Shown here piece by piece: positions 50,729-60,195 of a stretch of 64,000 bases of DNA. This DNA is from Arthrobacter russicus (lineage in GTDB: Bacteria; Actinomycetota; Actinomycetes; Actinomycetales; Micrococcaceae): positions 310,001 through 374,000 of the forward strand of contig NZ_JAVDQF010000001.1 in NCBI RefSeq assembly GCF_031454135.1, written 5' to 3'. The notes under the pieces were generated by a model. The model did no database searches and was not told the DNA's origin. It saw nothing but the letters and a program-made list of their open reading frames with translations. The translations under genes were made by a program, and so were the position numbers. Positions within the stretch are counted from its first letter, which is position 1. Each line of letters begins with the position of its first letter.

Positions 50729-52249
50729 TCAACGAGCCATCGTGGTGATGATCATGGTTATTCCTGCAATCAGCGCGGCAAGGCCGACGACGGCCACGCC
50801 CCACTGCAAAATACGATTCCGCTGAACCCGCCCCAGCCCGGCAGTCATGGCGTCCAACGGCTCCAGACCGTGCGCGGATTGCGCGGGCAAGGGTTCGACC
50901 TCTGCCTCGTCTGCACTTCCGGGGCCGGCGGTCCGCAGCAATTTGGCAGACCGCGGCCGGAGCGCAGCGGCTTCTTCGGCCCGACGCAAAACCTGTGCCC
51001 GGCCATGCCGAGCAGCAGCTACCGGGCGGCCCGTTGCAGCGACCGGCGTCGCTCCCCCGGTCTCGGCGGCCGATTCCGGGACTGCGGATTCCGGCACTGC
51101 TGACTTCGGCACTGCCGGCATCGAACGCGGCGGTGTGGCCGGTGGCCGCAGAGGCGCCGGAGTGATCGGGCTGGAACGGGTCACCACGGGAACGTGCGAG
51201 GTCGCCGGCGGCTTGAGTACCGGGCCGTCGACGCCGGGGACCTTGACGAACTGCAAAGGGGTCACCATGGCGAGGTTGTGCGCCGCCGTCGGATCATTGA
51301 GCCGCTGCCGCGCCTCCGCACTCTCCTCGGCCAGCCTGGCCCGGGCCAGGGCCCGTTCATTGAGAATCGCGGCCCGTTCGGCCAAAGCCTTCTGTTCCGC
51401 CAACACATCGAGGTCCACAGCAAGTGGATCCGCATTCTGCGGCAAAGACGCAGTGAACGCTCGCATGTCTTCGAGCAAGGCATCGCGTTCCGCCAACGCT
51501 TCCGGAATGCTCAATCCGGCGAATCCCGCCGGCACGGCGGCTCCGGCTGAGTCGGCTGCGGCCACGGCCGGCCCGTCCGGAACCCCGGCTTCCGGACTCA
51601 GGGAACGGCGAGTTGGACTCGGGAGCTCCGTGCTGCCGGCCACCACCGCGGGAGCCACTGGGACCGCAGTCAATCCCTGCGGATTCGTCGCCGGCGCCCG
51701 TTCGGCTTCCACCTGCTGCTGGCGGAGCAACCGCCGGGAAGGCAATGGTTCCTCGGCCCGCGCCGGCTCGGCGACTTCGCGATACGCCCGGAGCGCAGCG
51801 CGGTTACGTGCCCGGACCTGGGAATTCCGTTCCGCTTTGGGTTCCGCGGTGCCGGAACCGCCGGCACCGGAAGCTGCCACGCTGTCCAGCGGAGTGTCCA
51901 AGGCCCGACGCGGGCGGGCAGCATTCGCCGCCGCTGCGGGCGGCGCCACCGGGAGCTCGGGCACAGCTGATTCCGAGACCTGGAAGCCAGCTGCTTCTGC
52001 TGCCAATCGGGCCCGCTCTTCGGCACGACGCGCTTGTCTGGTCCGGGCGGCCTCGGCCGCATGCGCACCGCGGTCGCGGTGACCGGCAGCGGGCGGCAAG
52101 GGGTCGGCGTCGGCGGGCAGGCCGCTTGGCGGCAACAACGGCACAGAAGGATACTCCCGTTCCGGCGCCGCATCCGGCGTCGACGAAACAGGCATTTGCG
52201 CACGCCGCAAGTCTCTGCGGCTCTTCGGCTGCTCGGCGTCCTGACTCAT
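50729..52249 (-). CDS. Large Pro/Ala-rich protein with C-terminal membrane helix, function unknown
   Basis: The 506-residue protein starts MSQDAEQPKSRRDLRRAQ after a GGAAG site. Most of it is low-complexity: Ala/Pro/Glu/Arg rich, with probable helical coiled stretches such as AERDALLEDM and ALAERAAILNERALARARLAEESAEARQ near residues 290-350. A single hydrophobic helix lies at the extreme C-terminus (about 482-502, LQWGVAVVGLAALIAGITMI). This tail-anchored, mostly disordered layout is common for uncharacterised genes between nadD and rsfS in Micrococcaceae. No function can be given. It is linked to nadD upstream by 47 bases. Confidence 0.75.
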   Translation of the reverse strand: MSQDAEQPKSRRDLRRAQMPVSSTPDAAPEREYPSVPLLPPSGLPADADPLPPAAGHRDRGAHAAEAARTRQARRAEERARLAAEAAGFQVSESAVPELPVAPPAAAANAARPRRALDTPLDSVAASGAGGSGTAEPKAERNSQVRARNRAALRAYREVAEPARAEEPLPSRRLLRQQQVEAERAPATNPQGLTAVPVAPAVVAGSTELPSPTRRSLSPEAGVPDGPAVAAADSAGAAVPAGFAGLSIPEALAERDALLEDMRAFTASLPQNADPLAVDLDVLAEQKALAERAAILNERALARARLAEESAEARQRLNDPTAAHNLAMVTPLQFVKVPGVDGPVLKPPATSHVPVVTRSSPITPAPLRPPATPPRSMPAVPKSAVPESAVPESAAETGGATPVAATGRPVAAARHGRAQVLRRAEEAAALRPRSAKLLRTAGPGSADEAEVEPLPAQSAHGLEPLDAMTAGLGRVQRNRILQWGVAVVGLAALIAGITMIITTMAR

Positions 52250-52296
52250 TCTCGCGTCTTCCACTGTTCGTTCGTGCTGATTGTCGATCGTTTCGG

Positions 52297-52956
52297 TTAC
52301 TGGTGCTTTTGGTAAAGGCCGTGTTTTCCGATGTACTGCACGACGCCGTCCGGCACCAGGTACCACACCGGCCTGGACGCGGCCACCCGGTCCCGGCAGT
52401 CCGTCGATGAAATCGCCATCGCTGGCACCTCCAAAAGACTCACGTCCTTGCGTCCGGCATCGTCCAATACGTGCCCCGGCCGGGTGACCCCGACGAAGTG
52501 GGCCAATGACCAAAGCTCATCACTATCTTTCCATGACATGATCTGGGCCATAGCGTCCGCGCCGGTGATGAAGAACAAATCCGCTTCCGGGCGCATTCGT
52601 TTCAGATCACGCAAAGTGTCAATCGTGTACGTCAGTCCCGGACGCTCGATGTCCACTCGGCTCACGGTGAACCGTGGATTCGCCGCAGTCGCGATCACGG
52701 TCATCAAGTACCGGTGCTCGGCTTCGCTGACTGACCGGTTTGCTTTTTGCCAGGGCTCCCCGGTCGGCACGAAGACGACTTCGTCGAGTTCGAACCGGGC
52801 CGCGACTTCGCTCGCCGCCACCAAGTGGCCGTGGTGGATCGGGTCGAAAGTTCCGCCCATCACGCCCAGGCGCAACCGGCGCTTTCCTGCGTCGGGCCTT
52901 GCAGCCAGGCGCACCTGCTCAGTGATTGGACGACGCCTTGAGCTCGCCGTGGTCAT
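52297..52956 (-). CDS. nadD: Nicotinate-nucleotide adenylyltransferase
   Basis: The 219-residue enzyme shows the nucleotidyltransferase motif [13 protein letters not shown] (about residues 33-45) and the family-conserved [10 protein letters not shown] near the C-terminus. It joins nicotinate mononucleotide and ATP to give deamido-NAD in NAD synthesis. The ATG at 52956 overlaps the upstream membrane-protein gene by 38 bases and has a weak ribosome site. An internal TTG, just before RLGVMGG and with AGGAAAG upstream, is a plausible alternative start. Confidence 0.92.
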   Translation of the reverse strand: MTTASSRRRPITEQVRLAARPDAGKRRLRLGVMGGTFDPIHHGHLVAASEVAARFELDEVVFVPTGEPWQKANRSVSEAEHRYLMTVIATAANPRFTVSRVDIERPGLTYTIDTLRDLKRMRPEADLFFITGADAMAQIMSWKDSDELWSLAHFVGVTRPGHVLDDAGRKDVSLLEVPAMAISSTDCRDRVAASRPVWYLVPDGVVQYIGKHGLYQKHQ

Positions 52957-53167
52957 GTTTGTTCGTGTGCTGGCGGTGCGGGTCCAGCTCTTCCTCGTGC
53001 GCTTCGTGGCGATTGCCGAGGTTCGTGAAGGACACCGTGATGAGCATCAGCAGCAACATGATCAGGAAAATGGCCACCCCGAACATCCAATACGGCATGA
53101 ACAGCGGAGCAAGTTCCTCAGTTTCACTGGCGGTGATCGCGGCGGCTCCGACGAGCTGGGTCAGCAT
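52919..53167 (-). CDS. Small membrane protein, function unknown
   Basis: An 82-residue protein with one membrane helix (about residues 29-48, [20 protein letters not shown]) and a His/Glu/Asp-rich cytoplasmic tail ([20 protein letters not shown]). GGGAGAGAA lies directly before the ATG at 53167. It sits between proA and nadD, where similar small membrane proteins occur in related actinobacteria. The histidine-rich tail could bind metal, which is speculative. Its end overlaps the nadD start. Confidence 0.7.
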   Translation of the reverse strand: MLTQLVGAAAITASETEELAPLFMPYWMFGVAIFLIMLLLMLITVSFTNLGNRHEAHEEELDPHRQHTNKHDHGELKASSNH

Positions 53168-53226
53168 TTCTCTCCCTGGGTGTTCAATTCTGGATCTTCT
53201 TCGGTATCGACTCCATGTTACGCGGC

Positions 53227-54546
53227 TCAGCCGCGAACTTGGCCCTCGCCATGCACGATCCACTTGGTCGTGGTCAATTCAGCCAACCCCATCGGCCCCC
53301 TCGCGTGCAGTTTCTGCGTCGAAATGCCGACCTCGGCGCCCAGCCCGAACTCGCCGCCGTCGGTGAACCGGGTCGAGGCATTCACGATCACCGCGGCCGA
53401 GTCGACTTCGGCGACGAACCGCTCGGTGTGCCCCAGGTCGTTGGACAGGATCGCCTCGGTGTGCCCGGTCGTCCAACGGCGGATGTGCCGGATCGCTTCG
53501 TCGAGCGAATCCACCATGCCGACCGCCAAATCCAAGTCCATGTATTCAGTGGCCCAGTCGGTGTCATCGGCCAGGCTGGCCTCGATGCCGGCCGGCAAGG
53601 CGGACATCACCCGCGCGTCGACATGCAGCCGCACCCCGGCCTCGGCCAAGGCGGTCAGCACCGGAACCAACGCCGGCGACGCCGAATGCACCAGCAGAGT
53701 CTCCACGGTGTTGCATACGCTCGGGCGTTGGGTTTTCGAATTCAGCAGGATCTCCACCGCCGAGCCGACCGGGGCCGATTCGTCGATGAAGATGTGCACA
53801 TTGCCCTCCCCGGTTTCGATCACCGGAACGGAGGAGTTGTTCACCACCGTCTGGATCAGTTCCCGACCGCCCCGGGGAATCAAGACGTCGACCCGGCCGC
53901 GGGCGCGCATCAGGACAGCGCCGCCTTCCCGGCCGTAGGCATCTACGCTCTGCACGGCGTCGGCCGGCAAGCCGACCTGCTCGAGCGCATCCCGGATCAC
54001 ATTCAGCAAAGCCAGGTTGGTCTGCGCCACCGCACTGCCGCCGCGCAGGATCACGGCGTTGCCGCTCTTGAGCGCCAAACCGGCGATGTCGATGGTCACG
54101 TTGGGGCGCGCCTCGTAGATCGCAGCAACCACGCCCATCGGCACGCTGACCTGGCGCAACCGCAACCCATTGGGCAAGGTCTGGCCGCGGACTACGGTAC
54201 CGACCGGGTCCGGAAGCGCGGCGAGGCCCGCCAACGCGGCCGCCAATTTGGCAATCCGTTCGGCGTTGAGCGACATCCGGTCCAATAAGGCCGCCGAGGT
54301 GCCGGATTCCCGGGCCGCGGCGATGTCGACCGCATTGGCGGCGAGCACCCGATCCTGCTGGGCCAGCAACTCCGCGCCGATTGCCAGCAACGCCCGGTCT
54401 TTCCAAGCCCGGGTGGCTCGGGCCAGCTTCCGCGACGCCGCGCGGGCCCGGTCCGCGATCGCGAATACCTCGTCCTCCACCGGCTGCGGCTCCCGGTTGC
54501 CGGCGTCGGCCTCGTAGGCGGCTGCTGAGTCGATCAAATCCGTCAT
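53227..54546 (-). CDS. proA: Gamma-glutamyl phosphate reductase (glutamate-5-semialdehyde dehydrogenase)
   Basis: The 439-residue ProA belongs to the aldehyde-dehydrogenase superfamily. VPMGVVAAIYEARPNVTIDI lies near residues 135-154, RGGRELIQTVVNNS follows, and the catalytic cysteine is in RPSVCNTVETLLVH. It reduces gamma-glutamyl phosphate with NADPH to glutamate semialdehyde, the second step of proline synthesis. It lies downstream of proB, separated by 182 bases with no gene that I can support, so the pair may still be co-transcribed. Confidence 0.95.
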   Translation of the reverse strand: MTDLIDSAAAYEADAGNREPQPVEDEVFAIADRARAASRKLARATRAWKDRALLAIGAELLAQQDRVLAANAVDIAAARESGTSAALLDRMSLNAERIAKLAAALAGLAALPDPVGTVVRGQTLPNGLRLRQVSVPMGVVAAIYEARPNVTIDIAGLALKSGNAVILRGGSAVAQTNLALLNVIRDALEQVGLPADAVQSVDAYGREGGAVLMRARGRVDVLIPRGGRELIQTVVNNSSVPVIETGEGNVHIFIDESAPVGSAVEILLNSKTQRPSVCNTVETLLVHSASPALVPVLTALAEAGVRLHVDARVMSALPAGIEASLADDTDWATEYMDLDLAVGMVDSLDEAIRHIRRWTTGHTEAILSNDLGHTERFVAEVDSAAVIVNASTRFTDGGEFGLGAEVGISTQKLHARGPMGLAELTTTKWIVHGEGQVRG

Positions 54547-54728
54547 CCCCCAAGTCTAGCCCGGCGTCATCGGCAACCGCCGAGGCTGTCGATCGTTTCC
54601 CGGATGGCGTCCGACGTGAACCACTTGGGCGCAGTCGGGCAGGGTCTTGGGCTCAGACACCCGGCTCAACTGCTGCCAAGTCGATGCATCGTCGGGTCTT
54701 TCGACGAAGACCGCCTGCGGCCGGCGTC

Positions 54729-55883
54729 CTAGAGCAGCACCAGATCATCCACATGCACTACCGCGCGCACGTATTCCCGGCCCAACTCATCAGCCAGATC
54801 TTTGGTTTTCCGGCCCAACATGACCGGCAGCTCCGCGGCATCGTAATTGACCAGGCCGTGCGCGAACGGGCGACCGCCGAGGTCCGCCAGCTCGACCGCG
54901 TCACCGGCCTCGAAATTTCCGGAGACCGCTTTGATTCCGGCCGGCAGCAACGACTTGTGCCGTTCCCGGATCGCCCGGACCGCACCGTCGTCGAGCGTCA
55001 GCCGGCCGTGCGTGCTCGCCAGGTGCGCCAGCCACAAAAGCCGAATCGGCCGCCGCTCGCCATGCAGGCTGAACCAGGTTCCGACGTCGTGCCCGGCCAA
55101 CGCGGCCGCCGCGTTGGCCGCCGAAGTCACCAGAGCAGGCGTGCCGAATCCAGCCGCAATGGATGCCGCCTGAATCTTGGTTGCCATGCCTCCGGTGCCA
55201 ACCCCGGCGGCTCCGGTCGAACCGATTCTGATGCCGCTCAGATCTTGCGGTCCGCCAATGTGTTCGATCCGCTGGGCGCCTTGGGCCGGCGGCCCGTCAT
55301 ATACCGCATCCACGTCCGAGAGCAGGATCATCGCATCGGCTTTGACCAAGTGCGCTACCAGTGCCGCCAGCCGGTCATTGTCGCCGAACCGGATTTCGTG
55401 CGTGGCTACCGTATCGTTTTCGTTGACGATCGGCAGCACTCCGAGATGCAACAGCCGCTCCAACGCCCGGTAGGCATTGGCATACTGGGTTCGCCTGGTG
55501 AGGTCTTCCGCAGTGAGCAACACCTGGCTCACCGTGATGCCGTGCGCGCCGAAAGCCGCACCGTACCTGGCCATCAAGAGGCTCTGCCCGACACTGGCTG
55601 CCGATTGTTGCGTCGCCAGGTCTTTGGGCCGCCGGCCCAGCCCCAGCGGGGCCAGACCTGCCGCGATCGCGCCCGAGGAGACCAGGATGATCTCAGTGCC
55701 CTGGTTCCGCCGGGCTGCCAGCACGTCGACCAGATTCGTCAGTGCCTGCTCGGAAATCCCGCCGCTCACCGACGTCAACGAAGACGAGCCGACCTTGACC
55801 ACGATCCGCGAAGCGGCGGCGAGCAGACCGCGTCCTAACGGCGCGCCGGAATCCAACTGCGGATCGACCCGGTCAGAGCGCAT
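54729..55883 (-). CDS. proB: Glutamate 5-kinase
   Basis: The 384-residue ProB has an amino-acid-kinase domain with [12 protein letters not shown] at about residues 26-37, [31 protein letters not shown], and a C-terminal PUA domain from about residue 290 ([18 protein letters not shown]). It phosphorylates glutamate, the first and feedback-regulated step of proline synthesis. The ATG at 55883 overlaps the obg end by 11 bases, so the gene is translationally linked to obg; the longer open frame upstream shadows obg. Confidence 0.95.
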   Translation of the reverse strand: MRSDRVDPQLDSGAPLGRGLLAAASRIVVKVGSSSLTSVSGGISEQALTNLVDVLAARRNQGTEIILVSSGAIAAGLAPLGLGRRPKDLATQQSAASVGQSLLMARYGAAFGAHGITVSQVLLTAEDLTRRTQYANAYRALERLLHLGVLPIVNENDTVATHEIRFGDNDRLAALVAHLVKADAMILLSDVDAVYDGPPAQGAQRIEHIGGPQDLSGIRIGSTGAAGVGTGGMATKIQAASIAAGFGTPALVTSAANAAAALAGHDVGTWFSLHGERRPIRLLWLAHLASTHGRLTLDDGAVRAIRERHKSLLPAGIKAVSGNFEAGDAVELADLGGRPFAHGLVNYDAAELPVMLGRKTKDLADELGREYVRAVVHVDDLVLL

Positions 55884-57492
55884 CGCCGTGGTCCGTGCTG
55901 CGTTCGGGCTCGGTTTCGGCTTCGCGGGCCGCCCGAGCTTCGGCAGCGCGCCGGGCCGCAACCGATTCGGTCCAGATCCCGGCTTTCCGCTCGGCTTCCA
56001 ACTCCGCCCGGGCAGCTGACTTCGCGTCCCGGCGTTCCTGGTATTCCTCGCGTTTCTGCGAGCGGGTGGGCCGGTCGCCCAAGTCCGCGAAACGCGGGTC
56101 GGTGCCACGCGGTCCGCTGAGCAGCTCGGCTCCGGCCATCATCGTGGGTTCCCAATCGAAGACCTCGGCATTCTCGCCGTCCTCGCCGATCACCACCGTG
56201 TCGCCGGGTTTGGCGCCCTGTTTGAACAGGCCGTCCTCGACACCGAGCTTGTTCAACCGCTCGGCCAAATAGCCGATCGCTTCTTCGTTCGTGAAGTCGG
56301 TCTGCTTCACCCAGCGCTCCGGCTTGGCCCCGAGCACCCGGAACAACGGCTCCAGGTTGCGTTCTTCGGATCGGATGGTGAATTCCTTGCGGTTGACCGC
56401 CCGTGGCTTGAGCACCACCGGCGTGACCTTGGCGCTGACCACGGCCGCGCGCTTGCGCGCTTCCAGCACGAGTTCCGCCATCGCGAAGGAAAGCTGGCGC
56501 AGGCCCTCATGCGAAGCCGCGGAAACTTCGAAGACCCGGTATCCGCGTTCTTCCAGCTCGGTGCGGACGAATTCCGCCATGTCCTTGCCGTCCGAGGTGT
56601 CCACCTTGTTCAGGGCCACCAATTTGGGCCGCTCGTTGAGCGGCACGACCTCGCCGTCCACCCCGGCGTAGCTCATGTCGACCGCGTACTTCTCCAGTTC
56701 CGCCTCGATGATCGCCAAATCGCTGAGCGGATCCCGGTCGGATTCCAGCGTGGCGGTATCCAGCACGTGCACCAGCGCAGCGCAGCGCTCGACATGGCGC
56801 AAAAAATCGTGGCCCAAGCCTTTGCCTTCGCTGGCGCCTTCGATCAGACCGGGCACGTCCGCGATCGTGAAGCGCACTTCTCCGGCCTCCACCACACCGA
56901 GGTTGGGGATCAAGGTGGTGAACGGATAGTCCGCGATCTTGGGCCGAGCAGCGCTCATCGCCGCGATCAGACTCGACTTGCCGGCGGACGGGAACCCCAC
57001 CAAAGCAATATCGGCGATCGACTTCAGCTCCAGGACGATGTCCGATGCATCACCGGGCACGCCGAGCAGCGCGAAACCGGGAGCCCGGCGTTTCTGCGAA
57101 GAGAGCGAAGCGTTGCCCAAGCCGCCCTGGCCGCCGGACGCGGCGACGAATTCGGTGCCCTCGCCGACCAGATCGGCCAGCACCTCACCGCTTTTGGTCT
57201 TCACTACGGTGCCGTCCGGGACCGGCAGGATCAGGGTCTCCCCTTGTTTGCCGCCCCGCCAATCGCCCATTCCGGGGCCGCCGTTTCCAGCATGCCGGTG
57301 CGGTGCATGGTGGTAATCGAGCAGCGTGGTCGTCTGATGCGAAACCCGCAGGATGACGTTGCCGCCATCTCCGCCATTGCCGCCGTCGGGCCCGCCCAAA
57401 GGCTTGAACTTCTCCCGTTTGACCGAGACGCAACCGTGCCCGCCGGAACCGCCTGAGACGTGGAGCACCACTCGGTCAACAAAGCTTGCCAT
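55873..57492 (-). CDS. obg: GTPase Obg/CgtA
   Basis: The 539-residue protein has the three-part actinobacterial Obg layout: the glycine-rich Obg fold ([21 protein letters not shown] near residues 14-34), a G domain with Walker [10 protein letters not shown] (about 169-177), DVPG and NKVD motifs, and the C-terminal OCT domain with the charged tail [20 protein letters not shown]. It is involved in ribosome 50S maturation and stress control. It lies between the rpmA terminator and proB. Typical bacterial Obg is about 430 residues; the tail accounts for the extra length. Confidence 0.95.
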   Translation of the reverse strand: MASFVDRVVLHVSGGSGGHGCVSVKREKFKPLGGPDGGNGGDGGNVILRVSHQTTTLLDYHHAPHRHAGNGGPGMGDWRGGKQGETLILPVPDGTVVKTKSGEVLADLVGEGTEFVAASGGQGGLGNASLSSQKRRAPGFALLGVPGDASDIVLELKSIADIALVGFPSAGKSSLIAAMSAARPKIADYPFTTLIPNLGVVEAGEVRFTIADVPGLIEGASEGKGLGHDFLRHVERCAALVHVLDTATLESDRDPLSDLAIIEAELEKYAVDMSYAGVDGEVVPLNERPKLVALNKVDTSDGKDMAEFVRTELEERGYRVFEVSAASHEGLRQLSFAMAELVLEARKRAAVVSAKVTPVVLKPRAVNRKEFTIRSEERNLEPLFRVLGAKPERWVKQTDFTNEEAIGYLAERLNKLGVEDGLFKQGAKPGDTVVIGEDGENAEVFDWEPTMMAGAELLSGPRGTDPRFADLGDRPTRSQKREEYQERRDAKSAARAELEAERKAGIWTESVAARRAAEARAAREAETEPERSTDHGDAL

Positions 57493-57545
57493 GGTGATCT
57501 CCTTGGTTCCGGGACTGAAACTATTCTAAATGCCTGTTAAAACAA

Positions 57546-57577
57546 CGGTGGAGCGAGCCGTTCGGCCCGCTCCACCG
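57546..57577 (-). terminator. Intrinsic terminator after rpmA
   Basis: Arms CGGTGGAGCG (57546-57555) and CGCTCCACCG (57568-57577), with internal GCC/GGC pairing around a GTTC loop. On the transcribed strand it is followed by TTGTTTTAACA. It separates the ribosomal-protein transcript from obg, though read-through is possible. Confidence 0.8.
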
Positions 57578-57594
57578 CGAAGAACTCTTCGGTA

Positions 57595-57858
57595 CTACTC
57601 GGCTGCAGCAGCAACCACGATGTTCACCACGCGGCGTCCACCGCGTGCGCCGAACTCGACTGCACCGGCTTCCAGGGCGAACAAGGTGTCGTCCTTGCCG
57701 CGGCCGACGCCTGCGCCGGGGTGGAAGTGGGTGCCGCGCTGGCGGACGATGATTTCGCCGGCCTTGACGACCTGGCCGCCGAAGCGCTTCACGCCCAAGT
57801 ACTGAGCGTTGGAATCGCGACCGTTGCGAGTGGAACTCGCGCCCTTTTTATGTGCCAT
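57595..57858 (-). CDS. rpmA: 50S ribosomal protein L27
   Basis: The 87-residue L27 starts [20 protein letters not shown] and contains the family-defining [23 protein letters not shown] and [12 protein letters not shown]. Its N-terminal tail reaches the peptidyl-transferase centre of the ribosome. It lies 38 bases downstream of rplU and is followed by an intrinsic terminator. The usual length is 84-88 residues. Confidence 0.97.
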   Translation of the reverse strand: MAHKKGASSTRNGRDSNAQYLGVKRFGGQVVKAGEIIVRQRGTHFHPGAGVGRGKDDTLFALEAGAVEFGARGGRRVVNIVVAAAAE

Positions 57859-57896
57859 TTTCCTTGACCTGCCTTAATTCTTCGATGCCGTCGGGG

Positions 57897-58205
57897 TTAC
57901 GCGATGGAGGTGACTTTGACCTTGGTCAGCGACTGGCGGTGGCCCTGGCGCTTCTTGTAACCGGTCTTGTTCTTGAACTTCTGGATGACGATCTTCGGAC
58001 CACGGAGGTCTTCGAGGATTTCAGCCTTGACCTTGATCTTGGCCAGGTCCTTGGCATCGGAGGTGATTTTCTCACCATCGACCAGGAGCACGGCAGGCAA
58101 CTCAATGGTGCTGCCGACTCCACCGGGGACGCGGTTCAGGGTCACGAAGTCTCCGACGGAAACCTTCTCTTGGCGGCCGCCTGCGCGGACAATCGCGTAC
58201 ACCAC
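57897..58205 (-). CDS. rplU: 50S ribosomal protein L21
   Basis: The protein from the GTG at 58205 is 102 residues and starts [20 protein letters not shown], the usual L21 N-terminus. A GTG four codons further upstream (58217) has a GAGAGA ribosome site and cannot be excluded. [17 protein letters not shown] is the conserved C-terminal motif. L21 binds 23S rRNA. It begins the rplU-rpmA operon. The preceding 258 bases to the thiD gene hold its promoter/leader, with no recognisable gene. Confidence 0.95.
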   Translation of the reverse strand: MVYAIVRAGGRQEKVSVGDFVTLNRVPGGVGSTIELPAVLLVDGEKITSDAKDLAKIKVKAEILEDLRGPKIVIQKFKNKTGYKKRQGHRQSLTKVKVTSIA

Positions 58206-58450
58206 TGGGTAACTCACTTCTCTCGACGTTTAAAAACTAAAGTTTGCGTGCGGATACTGTTCACGGATGTTCCCAGGATCTGCTTGTGCCACTCGCCGAG
58301 GGAATCTGAGCATCTTCGCGGTGATGTTCACTGCGAAAGACGCGACCCAATAACGGCGTATGCACCGACAGTCCAGAATACGCCATAGGACGTTCACACC
58401 GCAAATGCACGGCTCCTGGCCGACGGAATAGTCCCCGGCCCGAGTGGCTT

Positions 58451-58466
58451 GCACGGCTAACCGTGC
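58451..58466 (-). terminator. Weak hairpin after thiD-tenA
   Basis: GCACGG-CTAA-CCGTGC, 6-base arms, ten bases beyond the thiD-tenA stop. There is no T-run, so it may be only a minor transcript end. Confidence 0.35.
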
Positions 58467-58475
58467 CTGTCCATA

Positions 58476-59990
58476 CTACCGGCCGCTTCCGGCCTGACCA
58501 AGCGCGGCGCGCGGCGCGTCGAAGAATTCCAGCTCGTACTCGCTCGCGGCCTGGAACGCCTGCCACATCAGCTCGCGTTCTGCGCCGTCGACCCGGGCCG
58601 CGGCCATGGCCGCGAATTCGATCGCCTGTTCGGTCGCAGCGGCGAAATCCTCATCGGCATAGGTGTCCAGCCAGGCCCCGTAAGGATGCGGGTCGATCAG
58701 GCTGCGCGAGGCCGCCAACTCTTTGCCGACCCAGGAATACAGCCAGTAGCAAGGCAGCACAGCCGCAACCAGGACCGCATAGCTGCTGCCACTGGCTGCC
58801 AACAAATGGTCCACGTACTTTTTCGTGACCGGGCCCTCCAACGGCGAGGCGGGGTGCTTTTGCAACCAGGTGCGGTGCAACTCGGCCTCGACGTCCAGGC
58901 AATTCGCCGCGCCGCGCGCCCAGAACGCCTGTTGCCGTTCGTCGGGAGCCAAGGCACTGGCCCTGGCCAGTGCCCGGGAATAGCCGTTCAGATAGCGGGC
59001 GTCCTGCGCCAGATAGTAGGAGAATTCCGGCTCCGGAAGCGTCCCGGCAGCGAGTCCCCGGATGAAGGGCAACTCCAGGATGCCGGCCCGGATCGGTTCG
59101 ATCCGGCGCCACCAGTCGTCGGTCACCGGCTCCGGGTGCCAACGGTGGAAGTGGTGCACCGGCCCGAGCCCGCTGCCAACGCGCAGCTCCGCGCCCCGGG
59201 CCACCGCCGTATGCAACCAGTCTTTTGCCTCGGCCAAACTCTGCCCCCAATCGCCGTTGCGCGCCTGGCAGGTGGCGATCGCCGCGGAAAACGAGCAGCC
59301 GGTGCCGTGCGTGTTGGTGGTCTGCAGCCTGGGCAGCTCGACCACCACCGGCTGCTCCCCCGGCACCAGCAGTGCGTCCCGTGCCGGCCCGGCGCTCAGG
59401 TGACCGCCCTTGAGCAGCACCCGGGTCTGCTGGGCATCCGCCAATTGCTGCGCCATGCGCACGGCCGCAGCCCAGTCACCCGGCTCCGCTTCGCGCATCA
59501 GCACGCCGAGTTCCGGAAGATTCGGCGTCACCAGATCCGCCAAGTGGACCAGCTCGCGCAAAGCGTCCTCGGCCTCGGCGTCGAGCAGCCGGTCCCCGCT
59601 GGAGGCGACCATCACCGGGTCCAGCACGATGACCGGCGGGCGGTGTTCGCGCAACCAATCGCGGACCACGCCGATCACCTGGGAATCAGCCAGCATGCCG
59701 ATCTTCACCGCATCCAGTTCGATGTCATCGCTGATCGCCTGCAATTGACTGCGCAGGAACCCCGCCGGCGGCACGTGCACGGCACGGACTCCGTGTGTGT
59801 TTTGCGCAGTCAAAGCGGTGACCGCGGCCATGCCGTAGCCGCCGAGCGCCGAAATGCTCTTCAGATCCGCTTGGATTCCGGCACCGCCGGAAGGGTCCGA
59901 ACCGGCGATCGACAAGATTCGCGGAATCGCGGTGGCAACCGGTGAATCCGTTGCGGTACGGGTGGGCAATGCGGCAGCAGAAACAACCAT
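58476..59990 (-). CDS. Bifunctional HMP/HMP-phosphate kinase fused to TenA (thiaminase II-type)
   Basis: The 504-residue protein begins with a ThiD ribokinase-type domain: SIAGSDPSGGAGIQADLK near residues 27-44, DPVMVASSG, and TTNTHGTGCSFSAAIA with the catalytic Asp-equivalent region. From about residue 285 it continues as TenA: YYLAQDARYLNGYSRALA, AVLPCYWLYSWVGKEL (the TenA cysteine) and a C-terminal four-helix segment. It phosphorylates hydroxymethylpyrimidine twice and salvages degraded thiamine. A TPP riboswitch precedes the ATG at 59990. Fusion of the two thiamine-salvage activities is known in actinobacteria. Confidence 0.93.
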   Translation of the reverse strand: MVVSAAALPTRTATDSPVATAIPRILSIAGSDPSGGAGIQADLKSISALGGYGMAAVTALTAQNTHGVRAVHVPPAGFLRSQLQAISDDIELDAVKIGMLADSQVIGVVRDWLREHRPPVIVLDPVMVASSGDRLLDAEAEDALRELVHLADLVTPNLPELGVLMREAEPGDWAAAVRMAQQLADAQQTRVLLKGGHLSAGPARDALLVPGEQPVVVELPRLQTTNTHGTGCSFSAAIATCQARNGDWGQSLAEAKDWLHTAVARGAELRVGSGLGPVHHFHRWHPEPVTDDWWRRIEPIRAGILELPFIRGLAAGTLPEPEFSYYLAQDARYLNGYSRALARASALAPDERQQAFWARGAANCLDVEAELHRTWLQKHPASPLEGPVTKKYVDHLLAASGSSYAVLVAAVLPCYWLYSWVGKELAASRSLIDPHPYGAWLDTYADEDFAAATEQAIEFAAMAAARVDGAERELMWQAFQAASEYELEFFDAPRAALGQAGSGR

Positions 59991-59994
59991 GACA

Positions 59995-60080
59995 TCCCTC
60001 CGCCGGAATTAACCGGACAGGTTCAACGGGTATCTGATCTCAGCCGGCCCTGCTGGCCTGGCACCCCGTGTCAGCTACTC
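59995..60080 (-). promoter_or_regulatory. TPP (THI-element) riboswitch controlling thiD-tenA
   Basis: On the transcribed strand are the conserved THI blocks: ACACGGGGTGCC, then GGCTGAGATCAG, ACCCGTTGAACCTG and CGGCGGAGGGATG. The GGAGGG of the closing P1 stem is also the ribosome site of thiD-tenA, five to six bases before the ATG. Binding of thiamine pyrophosphate would therefore close the translation start. Confidence 0.92.
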
Positions 60081-60101
60081 AGCCTACCGGTTTCGGAGAG
60101 C

Positions 60102-60157
60102 AAGATGGCTTCGGGTTAGCAAGAAAACCTGCTCTCCTGCTAACCCGAAGCCATCTT
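60102..60157 (-). terminator. Hairpin terminator after rne
   Basis: Two perfect 20-base arms (60102-60121 and 60138-60157) with a 16-base loop, located 39 bases after the rne stop. The loop contains TGCTCTCC (60130-60137), which could pair with GGAGAGCA at 60095-60102 and would then cross the main stem. Confidence 0.72.
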
Positions 60158-60195
60158 CTATCGCGTGCGGCTCCGCAAAGCGGCCCGCCGCAGAA

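Noticed and set aside
54547-54728. A 55-codon open stretch between proB and proA
   Set aside because: No start codon with a ribosome site and no recognisable motif; treated as intergenic.
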